Positions 50,930 through 62,945 of a stretch of 64,000 nt of DNA are shown piece after piece. Both the position numbers and the translations under genes were made by a program. This DNA is from Quercus robur. Its lineage: Eukaryota; Streptophyta; Magnoliopsida; Fagales; Fagaceae. Under the pieces are notes generated by a model that saw nothing but the letters and a program-made list of their open reading frames with translations, was not told the origin of the DNA and searched no databases. Every line of letters begins with the position of its first letter. Position 1 is the first letter of the stretch. The stretch lies in the NCBI RefSeq assembly GCF_932294415.1, contig NC_065535.1, forward strand, positions 15,814,282 through 15,878,281, in the 5' to 3' direction.

Positions 50930-51085
50930 TTTCACATTACAAGTTTTTGGTGAGTCTCAATGTGTGATAGAATCTGCACATGCTCCAAAACCTTGAAACT
51001 CAATCTCATTGCTATTGCTGTCATTTTAGTCACAAACCATTTGCCTCTGAGTTCATTCTCGCTATTGCCTAATTTGGTGTTTTTG
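50930..51085 (+). pseudogene. ZIP metal transporter relic (third, shortest copy)
   Basis: Matches the N-terminal part of the ZIP relic at 53740: TGAGTCTCAATGTGTGA then AACTCAATCTCATTGCTATTG, then a jump to TTTGCCTCTGAG. An internal deletion removes the TM1-TM2 loop. Not functional. Confidence 0.65.
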
Positions 51086-52447
51086 AGTTGATATCATTAA
51101 TTTAAGATATTGCTTTAATGCTGTTATTAGATATCATATGCACAATGAGAATAAGCTTAAAACTATGGTTTAGAATATTGGCTTTAATTTTAATAACAAC
51201 ATTAAAGCAATATCTTACTAAGATCACTTTGAAGATTATACTTCTCAGTTATATAATGATGAAGAAAAATTGTGAACTTTAAAGGCTACTAAACTATCAT
51301 CAAAACCTTTAGAATATTTGACTCACAAATGAATAACCAGAAATCCAGTAATTTCGATGCTGAAGTAGAGCTATTGCAGATTCTGCAACCAAAATAAAAA
51401 GGATGAGTATGTTACATAAGATAACATGTAAAACTAGCCAAAGTTTTGAGGTATTTAATACGCAAGTGATGAGCATGGCTTGCAGAAAAACTAGTGATGC
51501 TGTGATGGCTGTAATAATCATGTTATCCTGTATTGTAAATGGACTAGTTTGAGTTCCAAAAATTTCCAAGCCAGATTTAGAACATGGGCATGGATCTTCA
51601 TTAGAAAAAACATTTAAGTTATCCTCATCTACACCTTAGATGAAATATGGTACAATGCTGCATATCTAGTCATAAAATGGTAATTCCCTTGTCAATAACT
51701 TCATCAATCACTCAAACTACAATTCTCTTGTTAGAATTCTGTATTCTCTCATTTATAATGCCCATGTTAACAAAGTATGGATCAAGTTTTCTTAGAAAAC
51801 TTCTTGATTACAGGGATTCTTGTGTACCTACTTTAATAATGCACTCCTTTTGCCAACTTCTATTTGGTCAACATGCATTGGGACAACTTTTATATTCAAA
51901 GCAGAAAGCCAAAGCAATTGGTTTCACTATAGTAGAAAGCCAAAGCAGTTCAACATAATACACACATACAATATATGGCAAAAATTGATTGAAAATATCC
52001 ATAACTAATACCCAAGTTCAAACACATACAATATAGCAAACATTGATTGAAAAAATGTATAACTAATATTAACTAAATTCCTAGTTATTGAATGTGCAAA
52101 TTATATTAGGAAATAAATCAAGGCCATATGCGTGGAAAATTATATTAAAAAGATCAAAATCTTATAGGGTGTCTAAAAGCATAGTTCCCATACAACCAAT
52201 ACTAGCTATCTCTTGGTTTCAGCCTTGCAATCTCGTTGTGCCTATACTCACCAAAAAAAAAAAAAAAAAAACTTAATCAATATTTGTATCAAAACTGTAA
52301 AGGAAACATAGATTATGATTACAACTTGAATAATGAAATCACAAAGTCGAACAATTAGAACTCGAAATAGGCAAATCGATGAGAATCTCAGTTTTCTAAG
52401 AAATGTGAAACAAAAATCATGGGGAAATCGATGAAAAAGTGTGGGTA
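51086..52447. other. Intergenic; possible membrane-protein fragment
   Basis: AT-rich. The only notable content is the hydrophobic minus-strand ORF at 51309-51569 and an A-run at about 52251-52271. Confidence 0.5.
51309..51569 (-). CDS. Unrecognised hydrophobic ORF, possible gene fragment
   Basis: 86 codons with two or three hydrophobic segments (MIITAITASLVFLQAMLITC; LVLHVILCNILILFILVAES). The frame stays open upstream of the first Met (NEDPCPCSKSG) to a stop about 70 bp away. The transmembrane pattern looks real rather than random, but I do not recognise a family and see no exon partners. Confidence 0.25.
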   Translation of the reverse strand: MEIFGTQTSPFTIQDNMIITAITASLVFLQAMLITCVLNTSKLWLVLHVILCNILILFILVAESAIALLQHRNYWISGYSFVSQIF

Positions 52448-53416
52448 AACCATAAGCCTCTAATCAAAAGCTACATATGTAATTATTTCAAACATTGGCT
52501 GGATTTTTGCGCATCATGTGGTGCATTTGATATCACAAATTTCTTGTTAATTTCCTCCAATATTTCAATAATTTTTCTTGTAAAAAATTGTAATTTCTAG
52601 AAGGACAATACAAAGGTGCATATATTGATTTAATCATATTATGTGTTCAAAACTTTAAAAATTATATGATATAAATACGTATACCTACTCAAAAATGCAA
52701 ATATTGTTTTGATAAAATAAAAATGTAAATGTCTTTCAATTTTTTTTTTCACACTTGTTATGTGTTATTAATTTTTTTTTTTTAATTCTCAAAAAAAAAA
52801 CTTTTTTTTCTTTTTTTAATTATTGGACTTTGTTTTAATTGTTGCAAAATCAAGTAAACTTGAATAAGAATATCATATTTTAAATCAATTGCTTCTCGTA
52901 TAAATCTTAAAAAATTACATCAAAATTTCATTATACTTAAATAATTAATGCATTATTTGAAATAATAATATAACAAATATTATTTTATTCTATATATATA
53001 CACACACACTAGCCTAGGATGCTCAGAGGCCATAAATAAAATAAAAATTAACATTTGTTTGGGTTGTAATGTATGTAAAAATAGAAATTGAGATTTTGAG
53101 AGAGTTGTAAAATGAGATGGGAAAATAGATAAAGCAGGTTTTTACGGTGTAAAATAAAACTCTTTTAGCATCCCGGATGCTTTGAAGGACTAAAAGAGTA
53201 AAGTAGTTGTATTTCCAAAGCGGAGAAGTTTTGAGAATTGAGACGTGTCAAGAAGTTGCTGTTGTTGCATGGGAGTGTGATGTGGCTTAACTTATTGTGT
53301 GGCACACGCCATTTGTAAATTAAGGTGTGTGTTACCATGTGCCCCGCACAATGTACCATACACAATGTCACTATTTCAAACTTTCAACATCCACTCCTTA
53401 AATACCACCTCACCTT

Positions 53417-53615
53417 ACGAGAAGGTATTTGGTATCAAATGATACTATGTCAATGGTATTAAAATCCAATAAGTATGAGACATGTTAGCAAAAAAAATTA
53501 ACCCACTAACAAGTGAAAAACATGTGTTAGTGGATAGTTATTTTTGCACATATGTCTCTCGTTTATTCTATTTTTATACGGATGACGTACTAGTATTTGA
53601 TATAAAATATTTTTT
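53417..53615. mobile_element. Small insertion with 9-bp duplication, absent from copy B
   Basis: CCTCACCTT (53408-53416) and CCTCACGTT (53616-53624) flank 199 bp. Copy B has one CCTCACCTT followed directly by GCTACTTATTGACAG. Imperfect inverted blocks GGTATCAAATGATAC and GTACTAGTATTTGATAT lie near the ends. Likely a non-autonomous Mutator- or hAT-like element. Confidence 0.6.
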
Positions 53616-53739
53616 CCTCACGTTACTACTTATTGATAGTCTGATACACACAACGCTAGTGCTAGGAATTATCACTCACTTTCACTTTCCAAGTTTCAGT
53701 CACTATCCTAGTAAAAAAATGCAACATTATTCACTAATT

Positions 53740-55060
53740 TCCATTCATTCTTTCTGTTTCTCCTCCTCTTATCTTTCGAATTACAAGTTTCCAATGAGTC
53801 TCAATGTGTGACAGAATCTACACATGGGTGTCACGACAAATCCAAGGCCTTAAAACTCAATCTCATTGCTATTGCTGTTATTTTAGTTACTAGCATGATT
53901 GGTGTATGCCTCCCACTACTTACACAATCCATACGAACTCTTAACCCCGATTCCAAAGAATTTTCTATCATCAAAGGATTTGCCTCTGGGTCATTCTTGC
54001 TACTGGCTACATGCATGTTTAGCCCGATTCCTTCGCCTGCTTAGAGTCCGAATGTTTGCCTGATCACCCTTGGAAAAAATTTCCATTTTCAACATTTGTG
54101 GCTATGCTGTCTGCCTTATTAACCCTAATGCTAAATTCACTTGCAATGTCGTATCACACCAAACCTAACGCTCAAGTGGATTTTGGAAGAAGCAGCAGTA
54201 ATTTGAAAAAAGCAACCACCATTGAATTACACACTAATATTGGGATGATAATCAGTCCAAATTGTTAAGGCATCGTGTTGTTGCTCAGGTATATATATAC
54301 ATGAATCAAGCTATTACATTTGTTAGTATAAATCAACATCAGATTTTGAAGATTTTTTTTATTTATGTAATTACCTTTTTAGCTTCGACTTTGCTTTATT
54401 TCATTCATTCAATCTTTGTGTAAGAATTTAAAAATCTGATATTCATATAGTCCTTACTTCTTAGCCTTAATATATTTGTAAATTTATAATATGTCATGGC
54501 TAGAATAATCAAACATTCAACAATAATAATAAAAAGCGTATGTGTTGAATACAGGTTTTAGAAGTGGGGATAGTGGTGCACTCGGTTGTGATTGGGCTTT
54601 AATTGTGTGCCTCACATAATCCATTCATGATCAGACCACTCATTGCTGTTGTGTGCTTCCATCAGCTCTTTGAAGGAATGAGTACTCTAGGAGGATGCAT
54701 ACTACAAGTTAATTTTAATAATCTATATCCTCCTAATTAAATTATTTTTGCATCCAAACCAAAACATACAATTACATGGTTTCTAACATAAAATGCATGA
54801 TCGGGAGGATTATAAATTAAAGATGAACATGATAATGGTGTTTTTTTTTTCGTTTACAGCACAGCGCCATTTGGCATCGCTCTAGGGCTGTGTCTATCAA
54901 ACGTGTATTGGACGCAGCATCAGCGGGTATATTAAATTATATGGCGTTGGTCAAGGTTGATTTATTAGGGTCCAAGTTGCAACAAAATGTAAATCTTCAA
55001 ATGCTGGCTTTTCTTGGTGTTCTTTTAAAAAAGGTTTCTGTAGTGTGATTTGTGAAGCAC
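53740..55060 (+). pseudogene. ZIP zinc/iron transporter pseudogene, copy A
   Basis: Recognisable parts in order: a signal-peptide-like LQVSNESQCVTESTHGCHDK; TM1 KALKLNLIAIAVILVTSMIG; TM2 region with a 1-nt deletion and a TAG in MHV*PDSF; CLPDHPWKKFPFSTFVAML; then, after an intron-like gap, VLEVGIVVHSVVIGL* and [17 protein letters not shown] near 54555-54715 (TM4/TM5 His motifs); and APFGIALGL near 54865 with LDAASAG. ZIP proteins import Zn or Fe across the plasma membrane. At least three inactivating changes, so non-functional. Confidence 0.8.
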
Positions 55061-55577
55061 CACAACCTTAATTAATCATACTCGCACTCAAACCACAAGC
55101 CTCTAATCAAAAGCTACATTAATTACTTCAAACACTGGCCGGCCAGATTTTTGCACATTGTGTGGTGCATTTGATATCACAAATTTCTTGTTAATTTCCT
55201 CCAATATTTCAATAATTTTTCTTGTAAAAATTTGTAATTTTTAGAAAGACAATAAAAAAATGCGTATATAGTGATTTAATCATATTATATACGTTAAAAA
55301 GTTTGAAAATTACATGATATAAATCGCATGTTTCATACCTACTCAAAAATGCAAATATCGCTTTGATAAAATAAAAATGTAAATATCTTTCAATTATTTT
55401 TTTTACATTTGTTATGTGTTATTAACTTTTTTTTTCTCTTCCCATATTTTTTTTTCTTTTTATTATTATTATTGGACTTTGGACTTTGTTTTAATTGTTG
55501 CGAAATCAAGTAAACTTGAGTAAGAATATCATATTTTAAATCAATTACTTCTCATATAAATCTTAAAAAATTACATC

Positions 55578-56474
<897 letters not shown>

Positions 56475-56974
56475 ACATCAAAATTTCTTTATACTTAAAT
56501 AATTAATGCATCATTTGAAATAATAATATAACAATTTTTTTTTAAAATTTTATATATATACACACACTAGTCTAGGAGGCTCAGAGGCTATCAATAAGAT
56601 AAAAATTAACATTTGTTTGGGTTGTGAAGGAGTAAAAGAGTAAAGTAGCTGCATTTCCAAAGCGGAGAAGTTTTGAGAATTGAGAGGCGTCAAGAAGTTG
56701 CTGTTGCTACATGGGAGTGTGATGTGGCTTAACTTAATTATTGTGTGGCACACGCCATGTGTGAATTAAGATGTGTCACCATGTGCCCGGCGCAATGTAC
56801 CACACACAATGTCACTATTTCAAACTTTCAACATCCACTTCTTAAATACTGCCTCACCTTGCTACTTATTGACAGTCTCATACACACAAAGCTAGTGCTA
56901 GGAATTATCACTCGCACTTTCAAAGTTTCAATCACTATCGTAGTAAAAAAATGCCAACATTATTCACTAATTTC

Positions 56975-57490
56975 TCCTCCTCTTATCTTTCGCATTACAA
57001 GTTTCCAGTGAGTCTCAATGTGTGACAGAATCTACACATATGTGTGGCAGAATCTACACATAGGTGTCACGAAAAATCCAAGGCCTTAAAACTCAATCTC
57101 ATTGCTATTGCTGTTATTTTAGTTACTAACATGATTGGTGTGTGCCTCCCACTACTTACACAATCCATACCAACCCTTAACCTTGATTCCAAAGCATTTT
57201 CTATCATCAAAGCATTTGCCTTCGGGGTCATTCTTGATACTGGCTACATGCATGTTTAGCCCGATTCCTTCTCCTGCTTAGAGTCTGACTGTTTGCCTGA
57301 TCACCGCCCTTAGAAAAAATTTCCATTTTCAACATTTTTGGCTATGCTATCTGCCTTATTAACCCTAATGCTAGACTCACTTGCAATGTCTTATCACACC
57401 AAACCTAACGCTCAAGTGGATTTTGGAAGAAGCAGCAGTGGTTTGAAAAAGGCAACCACCACTAAATTACACACTACTACTAGGAATATT
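56975..57490 (+). pseudogene. ZIP transporter pseudogene, copy B (5' part only)
   Basis: Carries KALKLNLIAIAVILVTNMIG, VCLPLLTQSIPTLN and AFAFGVILDTGYMHV*. It keeps the correct frame where copy A has its 1-nt deletion, but has the same TAG in MHV*PDSF, so that stop predates the duplication. A short duplication precedes it (TGTGTGACAGAATCTACACA then TGTGGCAGAATC). Truncated near 57490. Confidence 0.78.
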
Positions 57491-57506
57491 AGTGCACGAT
57501 GATAGT

Positions 57507-57868
57507 TGTGGGAGGACTTTCGTCTCGGCCCCCAATCAGGTATTGTCCTATTTGGAAATGGCGTTGAGCAGTCCTTAAGGATTTGTTCAATCCCACATTG
57601 GGGAGAGATGCCTCCCACTCATGCCTTATAAGCCTTTGGCCTAAAGATGAGTGTACCACTACTACATTTTTTGTGGGAGGATTTTCGTCTCGGCCCCCAA
57701 TCAGGTATTGTCCTATTTAGAAATGGCGTTAAGCCTTAGTCCTCAAGGATTTGTTTAATCCCACATCGGGGAGAGACGTCTCCCACTCATGCCTTATAAG
57801 CTTTTGGCCTAAGGATGAGTGTAGCACTACTACACATGATTGGGGGCCGAGACGAAAATCCTCCCACA
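57507..57868. mobile_element. 362-bp TIR element with duplicated head, TSD ATAGT
   Basis: ATAGT lies on both sides (57502-57506, 57869-57873). It begins TGTGGGAGGACTTTCGTCTC and ends with the complement GAGACGAAAATCCTCCCACA, so the terminal inverted repeat is over 30 bp. The first half is repeated in tandem from 57671. Copy A lacks the element at the matching place. No coding capacity; class uncertain. Confidence 0.82.
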
Positions 57869-57990
57869 ATAGTCATTCCAAATTGTTAAGGCATTGTACA
57901 TCACAAATTTTGAAGATAATAATAAAAAGTGAAGTTGCAACAAAATGAAAAAAAAAAGGTTTCTGTAGTGTGATTTGTGAAGCACCACAA

Positions 57991-59192
57991 TTTTCTTCCT
58001 TTTAAAAAAAAAACAAAATTATTTTTATTATTATTATAATAAATTTATTTAGTTTATTTTTTGTCCCAAGAGAAACTTTTTTATTTTTTATTTTTTTATA
58101 CAAGATAAAAATTTTATTCTAATTTAATTTAAGTGTATATGTGTGTGAAGCCCCCTTCTAGAAACTTGAACCTTGACTCTTATTCCCCACACTCCACAAA
58201 CTCTTATACTTGTAAAGTGACTATCGCACCAAGGGTGTGCGGTGGTGTCCTTAGAGAAAACTTGAACTTCATCTTGTCTATTTATACTATTAATAAGAGG
58301 ATTTCCTGTTTGGGTTTCAACATTGTTTGGATTTCAACATTTTGCATATTAAAATATTCTTACATAAATTCTTAAACTCTTTAACGCTTGTTTGTTTCGA
58401 TGTAAAATATTTTCCCATTTTACAATATTTATTTTGCAATAGAATATTTAATCAAAAGTAAAATATTTTCAATCAACTAAATCAACCAAAACAAATTTGT
58501 GTAAAATATTTTATTTTACACTTAAAATTTTGGTAAAATACTTTACGCTTCAAATTTTGGTAAAATATATTACATTTGTTCTCTTGACTCGTACCCGATA
58601 CTTTCACTCCTTCAAACCTCAGCCCCTCTCACGCTCTCTTCCTCTCAGTTTTTGCTCTCCCTTCTCACTTTCAAGTTCTCACTTCTTTCTCTTCTTTTCT
58701 CTTTGGCAGTCCATTGGGACTCCTACTGATGAGCGGTGAGGTGGTTGGCGTTGATGTCTCCAACATAGAGGTTGTGGCAGGAAGTATGATGCAGATCGTT
58801 GATATCCTACCCTCTACACTCTTCCTCATGTTCCTAATTTCTTTGGGGCTGCATCTCTCAGATCTAGATAGGTGGGTTGTTGGTGGTGAGTTTGGTAGGT
58901 GGGTTTAGTTTTGCGTTTTGGTGGCTAGGTATGGTGTTGCTAGGTTTTATTTTGAGTTTGGCGGCTGGGTATGGTGTTGGGTGATCGATGGTTTGTCAAT
59001 TCAATGGTGGTGCATTGGGGGTGGGTCTTAGTGTTGATGGTGGTTGATTGTGGTGGGTTTTCATTAATCATTGATCTTGGATTTTTTTTTTCCCTTCTCG
59101 TTGTTGTAGAGGTGTGGGTGGTGCCTGTTATGATGATGTGGATGGTTGTGTTTCGGCGTTGGATTTCGGTGACAGCAGCAATGATGGCTTCT

Positions 59193-59244
<52 letters not shown>

Positions 59245-59343
59245 CGATTTGGATGTGGTATAGTTGGTGGTGGTTTGTGCTTGCATTCATGGTGGTTGGT
59301 GGTGGCTGATTTGTGTTTGCATTTTCAAGTGTTTAGGTCAATC
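57991..59343. other. Repeat-rich intergenic DNA, possible non-autonomous transposon
   Basis: From about 58390 (GCTTGTTTGTTTCGATGTAAAATATT) the style matches the ends of the 16679 element, with inverse TAAAATATTTTTAGTAAAAC near 59350-59380, so this may be one more TIR element. The middle has a CT-rich part (58610-58710), a G/T-rich coding-like part, and a T-run of about 55 at 59190-59244. No reliable gene. Confidence 0.35.
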
Positions 59344-59570
59344 CAAATATTTGAAAATGTTTTACTAAAAATATTTTACTGAGGGTAAAATACCACTATC
59401 TTTTAGTTAAATAATTGGCGAAACTACAATATTGGTCCCTCAAGTTTACCTTATGTCAAACATTTGAAAATGTTTTACTAAAAATATTTTACTGAGGGTA
59501 AAATACCACTATCTTTTAGTTAAATAATTGGCAAAACTACAATATTGGTCCCTCAAGTTTACCTTATGTG
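59344..59570. repeat. 113-bp direct tandem duplication
   Basis: CAAATATTTGAAAATG...TTACCTTATGT at 59344 is repeated from 59457 with two or three changes. The unit includes ATTGGTCCCTCAAGTTTACC, a phrase common in plant DNA-transposon ends. Confidence 0.9.
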
Positions 59571-59854
59571 CGCAATTGGTCCCTTAAGTTTCAAACGAGC
59601 ACAATTGGTTCTTCAAGTTTTAAAACTGAGTTGTATTAGTCATTTTATTAACTACCGTTAGTGGTATTGCTTATATGGCTAACGGCAGGATGTCATTTTT
59701 TTAATGATGTTGCATTTTTTTATTAAAAAATTCCAAAATGCGAAGTTGGATTAGGATGTGAAACTCAGCTTTTATTCTTTCTCATAAACGACATATAGGT
59801 TTGTGTGAGTGAGTGCTAAGCTAAAGCAAAGCAACAAGCTTGCAAAACAAAGCA

Positions 59855-60019
59855 ATGGCTCTTTGGTATCAACCTCCTCCTACATTGAATCGTATCTCAC
59901 CCACTCTCAAACTCAACTCATTACGCTGCACCTGCAGCTACAACCTATCTATTCTGAATTCCAGACCCACCCACATACCCGAACTTGAACTCAAACCCAT
60001 ATTCACCTCCGTCAAAACT
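59855..60019 (+). CDS. Truncated first exon, possible plastid transit peptide
   Basis: ATG at 59855 after an A-rich leader (AAAGCAACAAGCTTGCAAAACAA). The peptide starts MALWYQPPPTLNRISPTL and is rich in Ser, Thr and Arg with few acidic residues, like a chloroplast transit peptide. It reads to about VKTRG and then meets GGGGTAGCAAAATCAACCC, a repeat start, with no splice donor visible. Best explained as a gene cut by the insertion of the 60020-62945 repeat. Product unknown. Confidence 0.35.
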
Positions 60020-60150
60020 AGGGGTAGCAAAATCAACCCAAACCCATTTGCCCACCCAAACCCACCCACTTAAATGAGACCCAAATCCACCCAATTATTA
60101 ATTGGGTTAAATGGGTATTAACCCAATTATAATCCAACTATCATTTCTAC
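60020..60150. repeat. Repeat head: ACCCA-rich stretch
   Basis: GGGGTAGCAAAATCAACCC followed by ACCCAAACCCACCCA-type and TTAATTGGGTTAAATGGG-type sequence. Similar openings occur at the ends of small plant hAT-like elements. Confidence 0.4.
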
Positions 60151-62945
60151 AAATCACCCAACTCTAAAATACCCCAAAACCACTAAAATGACCAAAATAC
60201 TCCCTAAACCTAAAAAATGACCAAAATACCCCCTAAACCCAAAAATGACCAAAATACCCCTAAAACCTAAAAAAAAGACGAAAATACCCCTTAAACCTAG
60301 AAAATGACTAAAATACCCTTAAAACCTAAAAAATTACCAAAATACCCTCCAAAACCTACAAAATGACCAAAATACCCACAAAACCCAAAAAATGACCAAA
60401 ATACCCCAAAAAACCCAAAAATTACCAAAATACCCCCAAAACCTAAAAATTACCAAAATACCCCTGAAATCCAAGAAATGACCAAAATACCCCCGAAACC
60501 TAAAAAATGACAAAAATAACCCTGAAACCTAAAAATTACCAAAATCCCTCTAAAACCTAAAAAACGGCCAAAATAACCCTAAAGCCTAAAAAATGATCAA
60601 ATAACCCCAAAACCTAAAAAAAGACCAAAATACCCTCGAAACCTAAAAAGTGACAAAAATACCCTCGAAACCTAAAAATTGATCGAAATAATCTAGAAAC
60701 CTAAAAATGACCAAAATACCTCCCTAAAACTATAAAAATGACCACAGTACCTCAATAAACCTAGAAAATTACCAGAATACCCCTGAAACCTAAAAAATAA
60801 CCAAAATACCTCAAACCTATAAAGTGTCGAAAATAGCCCAAAACCTTTGAAATGACCCAAATAAACCCAAAACCTCTAAAATGGCCACAAAAAACCTGAA
60901 ACCTCTAAAATTACCAAAAATACCCTGAAACCCCTAAAACGACCAAAATACCTCTAAACTTATAAAACGACCAAAATACACCTCAAAATATCTAAAATGA
61001 CCAACATACCACTAATCCTGTAAGATGAACAAAATACACCTGAAGCCTCTAAAATTACCAAAATAGGGGTTTGGGGTATTTTTTACGTTTCAAGGGTATT
61101 TTCAATAAATTAAAGGTTCTAAGAGTATTTCAGTCACTAATTTTTTAGGTTTTAGGGGTGTTTCGTTAACTTTTAGATTTTGGGGTTTTTTTTTTTTTTT
61201 TTTTTTTTGTAATTTTCTAGGTTTTGGAGGTCGTTTAATAACTTTTTAGGTTTTGGGGATATTTCAATCATTCCTTAGGTTTCTGAGGTCTCTTAGTCAT
61301 TTTTCAGGTTTAGGGGGTATTTTGGTCATTTTTTATGTTTAGGGAATATTTTGGTCATTTTTTAGTTTTAGGGGGGATTTTGGTAATTTTTTAGGTTTAG
61401 GGTGTATTTTTATCGACTTATTGGTTTAAGGGGCATTTTTTTCATTTTATAGGTTTCGGGGTATTTTGGTCATTTTTTAGGTTTCAAGGATATTTTGGTC
61501 ATTTTAAGGTTTAGGGGTTATTTTGGTCATATTTAGGTTTCAGGGGTACTTTGGTCATTTTTTAGGTTTCAGGGGGTATTTTAGTTAATTTTTAAGTTTC
61601 GAGGGTATTTCGATCATTTTTTCGTTTTTAAGTTATTTTCGTCAATTTTAAGCTTTGGGGTTATGTTGACCATTTTTAAGGCTTTGGGGGTATTTTGGTC
61701 ATTTTTAGGTTTCGGCGTTATTTTGGTTAATTTTTAGGCTTCGAGGTTATTTCGGTAATTTTTTAGGTTTCGGGGCTATTTTGGACATTTTTAGGTTTCG
61801 AGGGGTATTTTGGTCATTTTTTTAATGTTTTGAGGGTATTTTGGTAATTTTTTGTTTCAGGGGTATTTTGGTCATTTCATGGGTTTTGGGGGTATTTTGG
61901 TCATTTTTAGGTTTTAGGGGGTATTTTTGTCATTTTTTGGATTCACAAGAGTATTTAGTCGTTTTGTAGGTTTTGTGATTATTTTGGTAATTTTTAGGTT
62001 TCAGGGCTATTTTGGTCATTTTGTAGGTTTTGTGATTATTTTGGTAATTTTTAGATTTTGAGGGTATTTTGGTCATTTTTTGGTTTTGGGGGGGGGGGGC
62101 ATTTTGGTCATTTTAAGGGTTTGGTGGTATTTTGGTCATTTTTTGGATTTCAAGGGTATTTTGGCCATTTTTAAGGTTTCGGGGGTTTCGGCGTTATTTT
62201 GGTTAATTTTTAGGCTTCGAGATTATTTTGGTAATTTTTTAGGTTTCGGGGGTATGTTGGTCATTTTTTGGGTTTCGGGGAGTATTTTGGTCATTTTTTG
62301 GTTTTGAGGGTATTTTGGTCATTTTTTGGGTTTTAGAGGGTATTTTGGTCATTTTTTGGGTTTGGGGGGGTATTTGGTCGTTTGTAGGTTTTGTCATTAT
62401 TTTGGTAATTTTTAGGTTTCAAGGGTATTTTGGTATTTTTTTAGATTCTGGGGGTATTTTGGTCATTTTGTAGGTTTCATGATTATTTTGGTAATTTTTA
62501 GGTTTTCAAGGTATTTTGGTCATTTTTTAGGTTTTAGGGGTATTTTGGTCATTTTTTAGGTTTTGGGGATATTTTAGTCATTTTTTGGGTTTCAAGGGAA
62601 TTTTGGTCAATTTTTGGGTTTAGGGGGTATTTTGGTCATTTTAAGGTTTTGGTGATATTTTGGTCATTTTTTGGGTTTTGGTGGTATTTTGGTAAATTTT
62701 TTGTTTCAAGGGTATTTTGGTAATTTCCTGGATTTCAAGGGTATTTTGGTCATTTTTTGGGTTTTGGGGGTATTTTGGTCATTTTTAGATTTCGGAGGTA
62801 TTTTGGTAATTTTTGGATTTCGGACATATGTTGGTATTTTTTGGGTTTTGGGGGTATTTTGGTCATTTTTTAGGTTTTGAGGGGTATTTTGGTCATTTTT
62901 TGGGTTTTAGGGGTATTTTGGTCATTTTTGAAGATTTTAGAGTAC
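60150..62945. repeat. Giant head-to-head minisatellite (28-30 bp units)
   Basis: From about 60180 to 61065, some 30 units of ACCAAAATACCCCTAAAACC with TAAAAAATG spacers run rightward. At about 61065 the strand flips, and about 60 units of the reverse complement (GGTTTTGGGGGTATTTTGGT with CATTTTTTA) run to about 62940. Units are 28-30 bp and degenerate. Open reading frames here (e.g. 62080-62307, 62671-62880) are by-products of the repeat. A transcript would fold into a long imperfect double-stranded RNA. Confidence 0.9.

Larger units (their letters stand above)
52448..55080. repeat. Tandem segmental duplication, copy A
   Basis: Begins ACCATAAGCCTCTAATCAAA and ends GTGATTTGTGAAGCACCACAA. Copy B (55090-57990) repeats the same order: upstream AT-rich block, ZIP relic, end block. 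The two differ by several insertions and deletions, annotated separately. Confidence 0.85.

Noticed and set aside
62080..62880. Hydrophobic Trp/Phe/Gly-rich ORFs
   Set aside because: Translations of the G/T-rich 28-30 bp minisatellite; period and composition explain them fully.
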